A stretch of DNA of 42,736 nt from an uncultured Helicobacter sp. (GCA_944323645.1 CALUTE010000017.1:1-42736); one strand, 5' to 3'. Positions 8,917 to 18,435 are shown, numbered from the stretch's first letter. The notes: generated from the letters alone by a model not told the origin. Numbers and translations are program-made.

Positions 8917-10242
8917 ATGGCAGAACAAAGATTGGTTACTCCGCGTACGCTTAGTGGATTCCACGACTGTTTACCAAGGGAGGCAATGGCAAAACAGAAT
9001 CTTATCCAGATTCTATCAGATGTATTTAAGAGCTTTGGGTTTGTACCTATTGAAACACCACATCTTGAATACGCAGATATTCTTGCAAAGCACGGTAGCG
9101 ATGAAATACAAAAAGAACTGTACCGCTTCAAAGACAATGGGGGGCGCGATGTTGTGTTACGGTTTGATCAAACTGTACCTTTAGCGCGCTTCATATCGCA
9201 ATATAAAAATGAGCTAGATTTGCCATTTAAACGCTTTGCAATTGGTAATGTATTTCGTGGAGAGCGTGCGCAAAGAGGGAGATACAGAGAATTTACACAA
9301 TGCGATTTTGATTTTATTGGAAGCAATTCTATTGCGTGTGATGCGGAAGTTATCGAGGTGATTTATGCTTCATTTGTGGCATTGGAAATAGAAGAATTTA
9401 CAATTTGGGTTAATCATCGTAGTATTTTAAATGGAATCTGCAAGTATTTTGGAATACAAGAGGTTGAGGCATTTTTGCGCATTATCGACAAAATCGAAAA
9501 AATCGGTACAGAGGGAGTAGCAAAGGAGTTGCAAGCTACACTGCTTAATGACACAGAAAAAATAGAGCACATTTTAAAAATTATCACCACAAAACAAACC
9601 ATTGCCTTTGATGAGTTTTTTGCTTCCGTGGCATATATGAAAGAGTGGAATGATGAGTTAAAAAGGGGGTTAGAAGAGCTTGAAGAGATGTTTGAGATTA
9701 TCAAAGATTTGGAAATGGATAAATCAGTGTGTCGTGTCAATTTCTCTATAGCACGCGGACTTGGCTATTATACAGGAATTGTTTATGAGACAACACTTGA
9801 TCGACTAAAAGGCATTGGTAGCGTATGTTCTGGTGGTAGGTATGATAATCTTACAAAAACCTTTTCAAAAGATCCGCTAAGTGGTGTGGGTGCAAGCATT
9901 GGGCTAGATAGATTGCTTGCAGCATTACAAGAACTCAAGTTATTAGAAGGGCGACAAACAAGTGCGCGGGTACTCATTGTATGTATGGATAAGTCCTATT
10001 TTGGCTATGCACATAAGATTGCGGAATCTTTGCGCCGCAGTAAAGTTTCTACAGAAGTCTATCCCGATACTACAAAACTCAAAAAGCAACTGACTTATGC
10101 AAATAACAAAGGGCACGAATATTGCCTTATCATTGGTGAAAATGAATATCTAAGTCATACATTTACACTAAAAAATATGACAACAGGTATGCAACTAGAA
10201 TCATTAACCTTCCTGCACGCTCTACAAATCATCAAAGAGTAG
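8917..10242 (+). CDS. hisS: Histidyl-tRNA synthetase
   Basis: The 441-aa class II synthetase charges tRNA-His. Visible motifs are motif 1 (residues about 40-70), FDQTVPLARF, and motif 2 FRGERAQRGRYREFTQCDFD at about 110-130. The histidine-specific HisA loop ARGLGYYTGIVYE is near 280. Motif 3 GVGASIGLDRLLAAL is near 325. A C-terminal anticodon-binding domain begins at about 345 (ARVLIVCMDKSY). Length is typical. The ATG at 8917 has only a modest GGAG upstream; an overlapping frame starting at 8903 is a shadow. The CapA-like lipoprotein gene follows after about 15 bases and is likely co-transcribed. Confidence 0.97.
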   Translation: MAEQRLVTPRTLSGFHDCLPREAMAKQNLIQILSDVFKSFGFVPIETPHLEYADILAKHGSDEIQKELYRFKDNGGRDVVLRFDQTVPLARFISQYKNELDLPFKRFAIGNVFRGERAQRGRYREFTQCDFDFIGSNSIACDAEVIEVIYASFVALEIEEFTIWVNHRSILNGICKYFGIQEVEAFLRIIDKIEKIGTEGVAKELQATLLNDTEKIEHILKIITTKQTIAFDEFFASVAYMKEWNDELKRGLEELEEMFEIIKDLEMDKSVCRVNFSIARGLGYYTGIVYETTLDRLKGIGSVCSGGRYDNLTKTFSKDPLSGVGASIGLDRLLAALQELKLLEGRQTSARVLIVCMDKSYFGYAHKIAESLRRSKVSTEVYPDTTKLKKQLTYANNKGHEYCLIIGENEYLSHTFTLKNMTTGMQLESLTFLHALQIIKE

Positions 10243-10261
10243 TATTGTAAAAGGAATGGTT

Positions 10262-11494
10262 TTGAAAATAGATATATCACTATTGATTAGATGTTTTGGT
10301 ATATTTTGTGTTGCATTTTTTTTGTGTTCTTGCGCACATACTCTTGATGAAGACAAGGCACAAGCAATCACTGAGCAAGATATGGATCTTTCAACAAGGG
10401 AAATTTTTGTCCTAGAATCTGGAAAATGCACTGCTCACATTCCAACAAGTGCAAAACTAAGTTTTGTTGGGGATAATGTACTTGGAGATTATAAGGGGTC
10501 ATCAGGTCAAACTTTTAATGCTAAGTTTGCTGAAGTCAATGAAGATTTTGCTTATTTTTCTGCAGGTGTGCGCGAGGTGCTTTTAAGCGATGATCTCACT
10601 ATTGGCAATATGGAAGGCGTATTGAGTGATAAAAACCTTAAAAATGCTTTTGAAAAACCTTTTTCATTTAAGGGTACGTCGCGTTACACAGAGATTCTGA
10701 AAATAGCAGGGTTTGAAGCACTAAATGTTGCCAACAATCATTCGCGTGATTATGGGGCACAAGGATTTCAAGATACGATTGAACATTTAAGTAATGCGGG
10801 GCTCGCTGTATTTGGTGAGGGGATCATACATCTTTATGAAGTCAATGGCATACGCTTTGGGCTTGCCGGACATAGGGGCTGGAATCTAGGCATAAAGTCT
10901 CAAGTAAAAAAAGAAATCGATCTTTTGCGCTCTAAGGGGGCTGATATTGTGATTTTTACATTCCATTGGGGTGAAGAGAGAATGCACTATCCTAACGCAG
11001 CACAACGTGAGCTCGCTCATTTTACGATAGATTCTGGGGCAGATATGGTAATTGGTCATCACCCTCACGTTTTGCAGGGTATCGAGGAATACAAGGGTAA
11101 AAAAATTGTGTATAGCTTGGGAAATTTTATCTATGGAGGCGCAAAAAACCCTAGCGATAAAGATACAATGATTTACCAGACCCATTTTATCAAGCTAGAT
11201 TCTAGACAAGATCGCAAAGAGTTTTTAGAAGAATTACGCTTTGATGTTTGCGCAAGAGAAGCCTATCTCAATAAAGATTATATACCAAATATAGAGCGCA
11301 TTGACACGATTGAGGATTTTGTATTGATTCATAGCATTATACCAGCAAGCATTAGCTCTACACCAAGCCACAATGACTATTCGCCAAAAATATATGAAAA
11401 GGATTCTGCGCCTTACCGAAGAGTATTGCAACGAATGCAGCAGTATTCTACTCTAAAAAACCAAGCAAAATCTCTCAAAAAATCAAGAAAATAA
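10262..11494 (+). CDS. CapA/PgsA-family metallophosphatase-like lipoprotein
   Basis: The roughly 410-aa protein begins with a signal peptide ending in a lipobox (FFLCSCAHT), so it is probably a lipoprotein. A PGA_cap (CapA) domain spans about residues 60-290. Its landmarks are FVGDNVLGD, IGNMEGVLSD, NVANNHSRDYG, TFHWGEERM, GADMVIGHHPHVLQG and IVYSLGNFIYGG. Together these carry the Asp/Asn/His ligands of a calcineurin-like metal centre. Relatives take part in poly-gamma-glutamate capsule export or have unknown roles. No capB/capC ligase genes are in the window, so a capsule role is doubtful. The last 90 residues are not recognised. Start choice: ATG 10256 abuts AAGGA with no spacing, whereas TTG 10262 has six bases of spacing, so TTG is preferred. 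Confidence 0.85.
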   Translation: MKIDISLLIRCFGIFCVAFFLCSCAHTLDEDKAQAITEQDMDLSTREIFVLESGKCTAHIPTSAKLSFVGDNVLGDYKGSSGQTFNAKFAEVNEDFAYFSAGVREVLLSDDLTIGNMEGVLSDKNLKNAFEKPFSFKGTSRYTEILKIAGFEALNVANNHSRDYGAQGFQDTIEHLSNAGLAVFGEGIIHLYEVNGIRFGLAGHRGWNLGIKSQVKKEIDLLRSKGADIVIFTFHWGEERMHYPNAAQRELAHFTIDSGADMVIGHHPHVLQGIEEYKGKKIVYSLGNFIYGGAKNPSDKDTMIYQTHFIKLDSRQDRKEFLEELRFDVCAREAYLNKDYIPNIERIDTIEDFVLIHSIIPASISSTPSHNDYSPKIYEKDSAPYRRVLQRMQQYSTLKNQAKSLKKSRK

Positions 11495-11522
11495 GAACCA
11501 ACCTCCTGCACATATACCTAAT

Positions 11523-11562
11523 TAACCCCAAAATGGAGGTGATTTGCACTCCAAAGGGGTTA
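11523..11562. terminator. Two-tier hairpin between convergent capA-like and fadL-like genes
   Basis: TAACCCC (11523-11529) pairs with GGGGTTA (11556-11562), and inside it TGGAG (11534-11538) pairs with CTCCA (11549-11553). The outer arm includes the stop codon of the FadL-type gene. Neither side has a strong U-run. It is probably a bidirectional transcription end point rather than a textbook intrinsic terminator. Confidence 0.55.
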
Positions 11563-12936
11563 GAAAATATATTTTGCGCCCAATGTTATTAGGTGTAGCT
11601 GTCCTAAACCATCTTTAGACTGGATAAAACTTCTCGTGTTGTCTTTTAGTGCAATCGAATACCCAACCCCGACATCAACCTTATCTTGCCATATCTTATA
11701 TCTCGCACCTATCCCTGCCATATAAGCATTTGCATCAGGAATCCCAAACCGACCTTGAGGAGCTGGTGTTTCATCAAACGCGCAAGAAGCCATTAGGCGT
11801 GCTTTTTCGGTGGTGTAGGTAAGCCCCAATCGATATGCACTTGAATTTTTCCAGCCACGACCCATCGCCACAGCACCATAATCTGCCGCACCCATCATAT
11901 CGCCAACATTTATGCTTCCAAGGATTGTATCAGGATTAAAAACTTGGTTGGCATACCCAAACTCAAAAATATTTGCCTGACTCCAAAAGGTGTATTCATA
12001 GACAAATTCCGCCTTTAAACGTCCAAAGTCTTGTGCAATCGCGACAGCTAAAATAGCAGGCATATCTGTGCTAAGTGTCAAATCAGCATCCATATCAACA
12101 GGTATTACATCGGCTATCACGGGATTGACATTTGCGATTGCATCAAGCTTTCCTTTCATATCAAAATGCACAGATGAGCGATAAGTTGCTGCTATTGTGA
12201 GAGATTTGATAGGGCGAATACTTAAGCCCGCATTCCACCCCATACCCCAATCTTTTGCTTGAGATTTTTGCTCGACTTTTGTTGTACCTTGAGAAAGTCC
12301 GGGCACATCATAAGGTACATAGAGTGTGTTATTAAACGCACCTCCAGAGTAAATCGCTCGCCAACCCCCACCAATAGAAATCACATCGTTAAAACTAATA
12401 CTTGCAACAGGGTTTAATTCAATCATATAAATAGAGACATCATCTAAAAAGCTTCCACCTTGTCCTCCCCAATTCATCGCAAGCCCAGAGGGAGTTGTCA
12501 TAGAAGCACCAAAAGTAATCTTTGTGGAAGAATGTGGCTTAAAAGCTTTTGTCTTTATAAATGCTTTTGGTGCAAAATTCATCGATGTGTCTGCTGTACC
12601 ATCAACATAAGCGGGGCAGGCTCCGGGTTGTGCACAACCAGATTGTATTATCCCTCCTAATGCTGAAGCCCCTTTGTCTCGATTTTCTGTGGTAAAATTA
12701 AAGCCGGGCACTAAGATAAGCGTTCCATTTAGCTCAATCTCTGCTCGCTCATCAAGCCCCATATTTGCGGGGTTATAATAGGTAGAATCCGCGCCACTTG
12801 CCCCAGCAACATAAGCAGAATTTAATGCAACTCCATTAAGACTTTGCTCAGCAAGCCTAAAGCCTGATGCAATAACCAGATTCGGTGTAATTAGTAGTAA
12901 TATACTCCAAAGTAGCATTGCAAAACATTTCTTCAT
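11560..12936 (-). CDS. FadL/OmpP1/TodX-family outer-membrane transport protein
   Basis: From ATG 12936 the product is 458 aa. A signal peptide of about 23 residues (MKKCFAMLLWSILLLITPNL...) ends before SGFRLAEQSLNG. The mature N-terminus SGFRLAEQSLNGVALNSAYVAG, followed by STYYNPANMGL, is the classic FadL hatch-domain signature. The rest has alternating beta-barrel character and ends in a terminal aromatic (YIF). The family moves hydrophobic compounds such as fatty acids or aromatics across the outer membrane. The longer frame to 12996 lacks a signal peptide, while ATG 12936 has AAGGAG eight bases upstream. An A8/T8 tract at about 12986-12993 lies in the upstream region; it is too short to call phase variation. 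The gene is divergent from glnA. Confidence 0.92.
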   Translation of the reverse strand: MKKCFAMLLWSILLLITPNLVIASGFRLAEQSLNGVALNSAYVAGASGADSTYYNPANMGLDERAEIELNGTLILVPGFNFTTENRDKGASALGGIIQSGCAQPGACPAYVDGTADTSMNFAPKAFIKTKAFKPHSSTKITFGASMTTPSGLAMNWGGQGGSFLDDVSIYMIELNPVASISFNDVISIGGGWRAIYSGGAFNNTLYVPYDVPGLSQGTTKVEQKSQAKDWGMGWNAGLSIRPIKSLTIAATYRSSVHFDMKGKLDAIANVNPVIADVIPVDMDADLTLSTDMPAILAVAIAQDFGRLKAEFVYEYTFWSQANIFEFGYANQVFNPDTILGSINVGDMMGAADYGAVAMGRGWKNSSAYRLGLTYTTEKARLMASCAFDETPAPQGRFGIPDANAYMAGIGARYKIWQDKVDVGVGYSIALKDNTRSFIQSKDGLGQLHLITLGAKYIF

Positions 12937-13165
12937 ACCAAAACTCCTTAAGTCAATGTGATGCAGTTTTCTCATTAAGTGGATCAAAAAAAACAACTTT
13001 AAAAATATTTTTTAATGAAATTTACATTAGATTCTGTAGATACTAATACCATTTTAATCAAATAAACGATAACATTTCGGGCGTTGCGCCTATCTAAGAT
13101 TTAAAAAGCTTAAACAAATTTTAGGGCAACTATGCCAACAATCATATTGACACAAGGAGCTAGCG

Positions 13166-14611
13166 ATGGCTAAAATCACAAATCGACAAATCGACAAAAA
13201 AGCAATATCAGAGTTTTTCCAGTTTTGTAAAGAAAACGAAGTGGAGTTTATCGATTTTCGCTTTACTGATATTAAAGGTGTGTGGCATCATTTGAGTTTT
13301 TCGATAAGTGCTGTTGATGAGGAGAGTTTTTATGGAATCCCATTTGATGGTAGCTCACTCCCTGCTTGGCAGCCTGTCAATAAATCTGATATGGTACTTA
13401 TCCCTGATCCAGTACGCTATTTTATTGATCCTTTTACTGCTGATACTACAGTTGTGGTTTTTTGTGATATTTGGGATATCTACAAGAATGAACCTTATGA
13501 AAAATGCCCACGCAGTATCGTCAAACGCGCAATGAAGTACCTTAAAGAAAGTGGTGTTGGCGATGTGGCATATTATGGACCAGAAAATGAGTTCTTTGTA
13601 TTTGATTCTGTAAAAATCAAAGATTCTGTTAATTGTCAATACTATGAGATAGATTCTGAAGAGGGTGAATGGAATCGAACACGCGAGTTTGAGGGGGTCA
13701 ATATTGGACATCGTCCCGGTACAAAAGGCGGCTATTTTCCGGTACCACCAGTGGATTCTATGATGGATTTACGCGCTGAAATGGTTAAGGTGCTTAATCA
13801 GGTTGGCTTAGAAACTTTTGTAGTACATCACGAGGTGGCACAAGGACAGGGTGAAATCGGAGTAAAATTTGGCGATATGCTTGAAGCAGCAGATAACGTA
13901 CAAAAGCTAAAATATGTCGTAAAAATGGTTGCACACCTAAATGGTAAAACCGCAACCTTTATGCCAAAACCTCTTTATGGCGACAATGGTAGCGGAATGC
14001 ACGTACATATCAGTATTTGGAAAGGAGGCAAAAACCTCTTTGCTGGCGATGCGTATGAGGGACTTAGTGAATTAGCACTCTATTTTTTAGGGGGCGTACT
14101 CAAACATGCACGCGCTCTTGCGGCTTTCACAAATCCTAGTACCAATTCCTACAAACGATTGATTCCAGGGTTTGAAGCACCTAGTATTTTGACATATTCT
14201 GCACAAAATCGTAGTGCTAGCATCAGAATCCCTTACAACAGCGGCGAAAAAGCAAAGAGAATGGAATTTAGATTTCCAGACAGCTCTAGTAACCCTTATT
14301 TGGCATTTGCTTCTATGCTTATGGCGGGACTTGATGGTATCGCAAACAAAATCCACCCGGGCAAACCTATGGAGATAAATCTATTTGAACTTACACTTGA
14401 TGAAATCCGAGAAAAGGGTATAAAACAGCTTCCTCACACCCTGCGCCACGCTATAGAGGAAATGCTTGTCGATAAAGCCTATCTTGAAAAAGGGGGCGTG
14501 TTTAGCGAAGAGTTTATTCAAACATATAAGCAATACAAGTTTGAAACAGAGATCTGGCCTTGGGAAGGACGACCACATCCATTTGAGTTTATCACGACAT
14601 ATAGCTGCTAG
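13166..14611 (+). CDS. glnA: Glutamine synthetase type I
   Basis: The 481-aa cytoplasmic dodecameric enzyme condenses ammonia and glutamate using ATP. Motifs seen are FDGSSLPAW in the N-terminal beta-grasp, the metal site GPENEFFVF, the [13 protein letters not shown] segment, the glutamate loop [17 protein letters not shown] and the RSASIRIP segment. At the adenylylation site, where E. coli has NLYDLP with a modifiable Tyr, this protein reads NLFELT, with Phe at residue 407. Covalent adenylylation control is therefore not possible, as reported for H. pylori GlnA. AAGGAG lies seven bases before ATG 13166. The gene stands alone; the 14612-14679 gap to htpX carries a 15-bp inverted repeat. Confidence 0.98.
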   Translation: MAKITNRQIDKKAISEFFQFCKENEVEFIDFRFTDIKGVWHHLSFSISAVDEESFYGIPFDGSSLPAWQPVNKSDMVLIPDPVRYFIDPFTADTTVVVFCDIWDIYKNEPYEKCPRSIVKRAMKYLKESGVGDVAYYGPENEFFVFDSVKIKDSVNCQYYEIDSEEGEWNRTREFEGVNIGHRPGTKGGYFPVPPVDSMMDLRAEMVKVLNQVGLETFVVHHEVAQGQGEIGVKFGDMLEAADNVQKLKYVVKMVAHLNGKTATFMPKPLYGDNGSGMHVHISIWKGGKNLFAGDAYEGLSELALYFLGGVLKHARALAAFTNPSTNSYKRLIPGFEAPSILTYSAQNRSASIRIPYNSGEKAKRMEFRFPDSSSNPYLAFASMLMAGLDGIANKIHPGKPMEINLFELTLDEIREKGIKQLPHTLRHAIEEMLVDKAYLEKGGVFSEEFIQTYKQYKFETEIWPWEGRPHPFEFITTYSC

Positions 14612-14617
14612 AGCGCA

Positions 14618-14675
14618 AAGATTTTAGATTCTACATAGTAATGCACCTTTTGGAATCTTCAGAATCTAAAATCTT
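14618..14675. terminator. 15-bp inverted repeat between convergent glnA and htpX
   Basis: AAGATTTTAGATTCT (14618-14632) is the exact reverse complement of AGAATCTAAAATCTT (14661-14675), with a 28-base loop. It fills the gap between the two convergent stop codons and could act as a bidirectional transcription end. It is AT-rich and has no clear U-run. Both arms contain the over-represented heptamer AGAWTCT. Confidence 0.55.
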
Positions 14676-14679
14676 ATCA

Positions 14680-15600
14680 TCATTGCCCATATAAAGATCG
14701 TATTCTATTCTCTAGGCTTGGGTGCGTACTAAAGGCATCGCCAAAGATATAAGCTGCTTTTCGTGTAGGGTTTGTATCAACTTGTGAAAAATCATAACGC
14801 GCATAGTTATCTGAAATCTTTTTTAGTGCACTAACAAGCGGCTCTGGATTATGCATAAGGTATGCACTTCCCGCATCTGCCATATACTCTCTAGAACGAC
14901 TCAAAAACATTTGTAGCCAAAGTGTCAAAAGCGGCAATACAAACTGCAAGATTAACAAAATAGTGCGGGCTTTTTGTGCGCCTTCAGAGCGATTGTTACC
15001 AAGAAACATCCACACAGCACTATTACATACAAGCAACAAAATATTACTCAAAATCCCAACACACATCGTAAGTCGCACATCTCCGTGCCGAATATGGCTT
15101 AGCTCGTGCGCTAACACTGCTTTTAACTCTTGATCGCTTAACGTTTGAGCAAGCTTACTTGTAACTGCTACAAGCGAATTCTCCTCGCTCCAACCGCTTG
15201 CAAATGCATTCATATAAGGTGCATCAATCAGATATAAACGCGGTGCTACCCTAAAACCTGCGCGCATAAGCACATCATCAAATGCATTTCGGATACGCGC
15301 TTGCAATGGCGCTAGACGTGTAGATTCTGGGATAAGCTCGTATGCATCACCTTCAAGCATAATCGCATCAAAACGCGACAAACTATACCAAATAACCCCT
15401 ACCGCAGCAAGCCCAGCAAGTACTGTAATAAGTGGAAAAACCTGCAAACTCAAAAGCATATAAAACCCATACTCCAAGCTTGGAGCATCGATTCGGACAA
15501 TATCTACAAGCAATCCAACAAATACAAAGATCGCAATATACAACCCAAGTGCTGCATATGTTTTTACAATATTTTTACGTATAATCATATCAAAACTCAT
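14680..15600 (-). CDS. htpX: M48-family membrane metalloprotease HtpX
   Basis: The 306-aa inner-membrane zinc protease helps degrade misfolded membrane proteins. It has two N-terminal transmembrane segments (about 15-35 and 50-72). The zinc motif HELSH within VLAHELSHIRHGDVRL is near residue 165, with two further hydrophobic segments after it. The third-ligand region EYMADAGSAYLM is near 238. Length is slightly above E. coli HtpX. ATG 15600 overlaps the truD stop (ATGA), so it is translationally coupled as the last gene of the operon running from 19127. truD and htpX are also neighbours in H. pylori. Confidence 0.94.
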   Translation of the reverse strand: MSFDMIIRKNIVKTYAALGLYIAIFVFVGLLVDIVRIDAPSLEYGFYMLLSLQVFPLITVLAGLAAVGVIWYSLSRFDAIMLEGDAYELIPESTRLAPLQARIRNAFDDVLMRAGFRVAPRLYLIDAPYMNAFASGWSEENSLVAVTSKLAQTLSDQELKAVLAHELSHIRHGDVRLTMCVGILSNILLLVCNSAVWMFLGNNRSEGAQKARTILLILQFVLPLLTLWLQMFLSRSREYMADAGSAYLMHNPEPLVSALKKISDNYARYDFSQVDTNPTRKAAYIFGDAFSTHPSLENRIRSLYGQ

Positions 15601-16904
15601 ACTAGCTCCTCTTTTGCAATAGTATAGTGCAATTTCTTACGCGCAAGCTGTTCCAAAAACGTGGTAGCATACGCACCCTTTGGCAGGCTAAAATTAAGCT
15701 CAAAATGTGCATCTTGTGGTTTATAAACACTCTGTATATCATCTGCCCATACCCAAGCATAGCGTCTTGCACTGCTTGCATTTAGATTTTCAAGAAATGC
15801 ACACTCTAATGCCAAGGCACTGCCCATAGAAAGCTTTTGGTGTTTGCCACTAAGTAATCCCGTTGGTGCAAAACCCCTTTGCGCGAAACGCTCACTTTCA
15901 TATGCATTAATAGATTCTAGCATAAAGAGTTTGCCATAGGGATAATGACAACACAAATCCCCGCTAAGTAACTTAAATATCTGTGTCTGTCCATACAAAG
16001 AGGTGAGATTTTCTTTGATATTGTGCGCTAGTAGTGTGCTTATAAAATTTTGCGAATATTCAGAATCTAAAAAATCCTGCCAAGGCTGTTGTTGAGTCTG
16101 CTTTGGTGAGTTATGATACAGCTTATGTGCTAGAATTTCTTTCATCTCTGCTGGAGAAAAAGTATTGACCCACACACTCAAATGTACGCGTGCTTCAAGC
16201 CACGCATTGAACAAAAAACTCTGATAACTTGCTATGAGGAAATCTCGCATTGTGCGTTGTATTTTTGGTATTTTAGGCTTATTTTGGTTCATATAAGTGC
16301 TAAACAATGCAGCATAAGATGTATCATTAGGTACAGAATGCTTATGCACTGCTTTTGTGGCATTGTGGTGCGCCCACCCAAGTTTGTAGTTATCTCCATA
16401 AATCCCAAAACGCTGAAATCCAAAAAAGTTTGGAAAACCATTTTTGCCAACAATGCCAAGGACAGATTCTAGTTTGCTTGCTTGAGCTTGACCGACCTTT
16501 TTAAGTCGTATAAAAAAACGATTGCCCTTAAGATGTCCTAAACGCAATTTATTGTTGTGCAAAGTTACGGAAAGCAGCTTGATATTATGCTCACGCTCTA
16601 GCGTATCAAAGCGAGATTCTAAGCTGTGAGTACTTTTTTTTGGCAGAGAGATAAACTGCGTGGTAGTGGCAGATTTGTCTTTTAAGCCTGCATAACCTAT
16701 ATCTTTTGGATGAATATTAAAATGCTTGCTAAGAAGCTTGATAAGATCAAAAGTGGTGAGGTGTTTTTTGCGTATTTGCAGAATCTGGTGCTCGCCACTA
16801 CCGCTAAATTTGTAGAGTGGGATCTCTTGAACAACAAAATCACGCGGACTATGCGCGAAATAAAACTCAATTGGTGTATGATTATAGATAAAACGCATAA
16901 GCAC
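15597..16904 (-). CDS. truD: tRNA pseudouridine(13) synthase TruD
   Basis: The 435-aa protein isomerises U13 of tRNA-Glu to pseudouridine. The catalytic aspartate lies in GYAGLKDKSATTTQ near residue 77. KGNRFFIRLKK and the GFPNFFGFQRFG segment follow, all diagnostic of TruD. The insertion (TRUD) domain lies between about 175 and 330, and the protein ends with LPKGAYATTFLEQL. It is longer than E. coli TruD (349 aa), as is usual in this phylum. The start may be GTG 16904, which overlaps the alr stop (TAGTG), or ATG 16898; no clear Shine-Dalgarno separates them. The 3' end overlaps htpX by four bases. A likely substrate, tRNA-Glu, is encoded at 6-80 of this window. Confidence 0.93.
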   Translation of the reverse strand: MLMRFIYNHTPIEFYFAHSPRDFVVQEIPLYKFSGSGEHQILQIRKKHLTTFDLIKLLSKHFNIHPKDIGYAGLKDKSATTTQFISLPKKSTHSLESRFDTLEREHNIKLLSVTLHNNKLRLGHLKGNRFFIRLKKVGQAQASKLESVLGIVGKNGFPNFFGFQRFGIYGDNYKLGWAHHNATKAVHKHSVPNDTSYAALFSTYMNQNKPKIPKIQRTMRDFLIASYQSFLFNAWLEARVHLSVWVNTFSPAEMKEILAHKLYHNSPKQTQQQPWQDFLDSEYSQNFISTLLAHNIKENLTSLYGQTQIFKLLSGDLCCHYPYGKLFMLESINAYESERFAQRGFAPTGLLSGKHQKLSMGSALALECAFLENLNASSARRYAWVWADDIQSVYKPQDAHFELNFSLPKGAYATTFLEQLARKKLHYTIAKEELV

Positions 16905-18073
16905 TACACCACTACGCGAGGTAAAAATGGCGAAAGATGTGTCAAAATCACATATGGAATTGTTCTAAAAGTTTGTGCCCATCCACGCACATCATCAAAT
17001 ACACAAATCTCTTTTTTCTCGCTCTGGCAAGAGAAGTTGTCCATAGACATAACTGGTAAAATCTCCTCACCACTTGCACAAAACAATCGACCCTCGCTTC
17101 CACTCAAACGAAACAATCCATCACCATAGCCCACATCATATGTGCTAAAAACCCCATCTTTTCGCACCTTACTAACGCCACCATAGCCAATACGTTCGCC
17201 CTTTTTTAAAAAAAGAGAGGATATTTTTTTCGCCCATAAACTTGCTACTGGTCTTAGTTGAATATGTAGTGGCACATCACTTGTATGATAACCATAAGCA
17301 CCAATCCCAATCCGCACAATATCATCAAACAAAGCAGAATCTAATCTCCACTCCTTGCAAAGCTCTCTTTGCTGTGCATAAAAGCGTAAAGCTCCACTTG
17401 TGCTTAGAGAATGAAATCTAGGGCGTGGGATATGGTTGCGCTCAGACCAAAGAAGGACACGTTGCTTAATCGCATAAAATCTCTGTATAGACTGCATAAA
17501 ACCCCTATCATCATTATCCCCATAGCCATTGTGAGCAAAAACTCCACCAAGTCGTATATGCGGAGAGCGTTCAAGAAGCATCAAGGCAGAATCTAGTTCA
17601 TCTGCTGCAAGACCATTACGATTCATACCAATATTTACTTTGAGTTCAATCGTGCGTTGGTATGGGATGCTTGGGATTTTAGACACTTCTTGTGGTGAAT
17701 TTTTTAGCATAGCTTGTGTGCTATATCCGCAAGCCTTATCAGGAAACCACGCAAGCATTGCCTCTAACTCTGCTAAAGAAGCAATAGAATGCCAAATATT
17801 GCTTGGTGCATCATAAGGCACTTCACCATATAAAGTCGTAATTACCGGAAAAAGCTCATAAATCTGCATAGCTTCTGCATAGTTTTTTACAAACACACTC
17901 TGTATGCCCCAAGAATGCGCTAAGGAAGCGATTTGTGTCAATCCATGCCCATAGGCATTGTCCTTTAAGACAAGTGCCAACTCTGGAGCGGATTGGATAG
18001 TACTAGCAATATGATGCGATATAGTATTGAGATTGTGCTCAAACGCCAAAGAATCAAGACGAATATATGCCAT
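16904..18073 (-). CDS. alr: Alanine racemase
   Basis: The 389-aa PLP enzyme makes D-alanine for peptidoglycan. The PLP-binding lysine is in LVLKDNAYGHG at about residue 37. KVNIGMNRNGL, GGVFAHNGYGD and SLSTSGALRF follow. The C-terminal domain has the catalytic tyrosine region GERIGYGGVSKV near 292 and MSMDNFSCQ near 345. Length is normal (about 360-390 aa). AAAGGGG precedes ATG 18073. It is the third gene in the minus-strand operon and overlaps truD by one base. The family also contains other amino-acid racemases, but alr is the simplest reading. Confidence 0.95.
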   Translation of the reverse strand: MAYIRLDSLAFEHNLNTISHHIASTIQSAPELALVLKDNAYGHGLTQIASLAHSWGIQSVFVKNYAEAMQIYELFPVITTLYGEVPYDAPSNIWHSIASLAELEAMLAWFPDKACGYSTQAMLKNSPQEVSKIPSIPYQRTIELKVNIGMNRNGLAADELDSALMLLERSPHIRLGGVFAHNGYGDNDDRGFMQSIQRFYAIKQRVLLWSERNHIPRPRFHSLSTSGALRFYAQQRELCKEWRLDSALFDDIVRIGIGAYGYHTSDVPLHIQLRPVASLWAKKISSLFLKKGERIGYGGVSKVRKDGVFSTYDVGYGDGLFRLSGSEGRLFCASGEEILPVMSMDNFSCQSEKKEICVFDDVRGWAQTFRTIPYVILTHLSPFLPRVVV

Positions 18074-18126
18074 TATGTCCCCTTTCTCTCAAAGAAGCTC
18101 TAAATACTACCTTTGCAATAACTTGC

Positions 18127-18435
18127 TTAAGGTGCTTTGGGAAGAGTGGAAATATAGCTTGCCAAGGCTTCTATCTCTTCATCACTAAGATTTTGTGCTT
18201 GGATATACATAACGTTTTTTGCGCCACCATTATTGGCAGTTTTGGCACGATACCCTCGCAAATCCGCAATAACTTTTTGTTTGCTAAGCCCAGCAATTGT
18301 TATATTACCTTTTGAGCCGGGTGCTATATGTTGCCCTTGCTCACCATGGCAAGCAATACAACGCTCAAACACAGCAGGCTTTTGAGCACTGTATGCCACA
18401 AAAAAACACAATGCTATCAATAAGCCATACTTCAT
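18127..18435 (-). CDS. Small periplasmic class I cytochrome c
   Basis: This is a roughly 102-aa protein with an N-terminal signal peptide (KYGLLIALCFFVAYSAQ). A single haem-attachment motif CIACH lies near residue 26. The likely Met axial ligand is in NVMYIQAQNLSDEEIEALASYISTLP, and the C-terminal helix is typical of cytochrome c553-type electron carriers. It probably shuttles electrons in the periplasm towards a cbb3 oxidase or peroxidase; partners are not in the window. Two ATGs are adjacent (18438 and 18435); AAGGAG is two and five bases away respectively, so the second is preferred. It lies between the META lipoprotein gene (20-base gap) and alr (53-base gap) on the same strand. Confidence 0.92.
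   Translation of the reverse strand: MKYGLLIALCFFVAYSAQKPAVFERCIACHGEQGQHIAPGSKGNITIAGLSKQKVIADLRGYRAKTANNGGAKNVMYIQAQNLSDEEIEALASYISTLPKAP

Noticed and set aside
12986-12993. A8/T8 homopolymer upstream of the FadL-type gene as a phase-variation switch
   Set aside because: Eight bases is short for slippage-driven switching in Helicobacter and similar runs are common in AT-rich DNA.
13079-13090. Short GC-rich hairpin (GGCG-TTG-CGCC) upstream of glnA as an attenuator
   Set aside because: Only a four-pair stem, with no U-run or alternative pairing that I can see.
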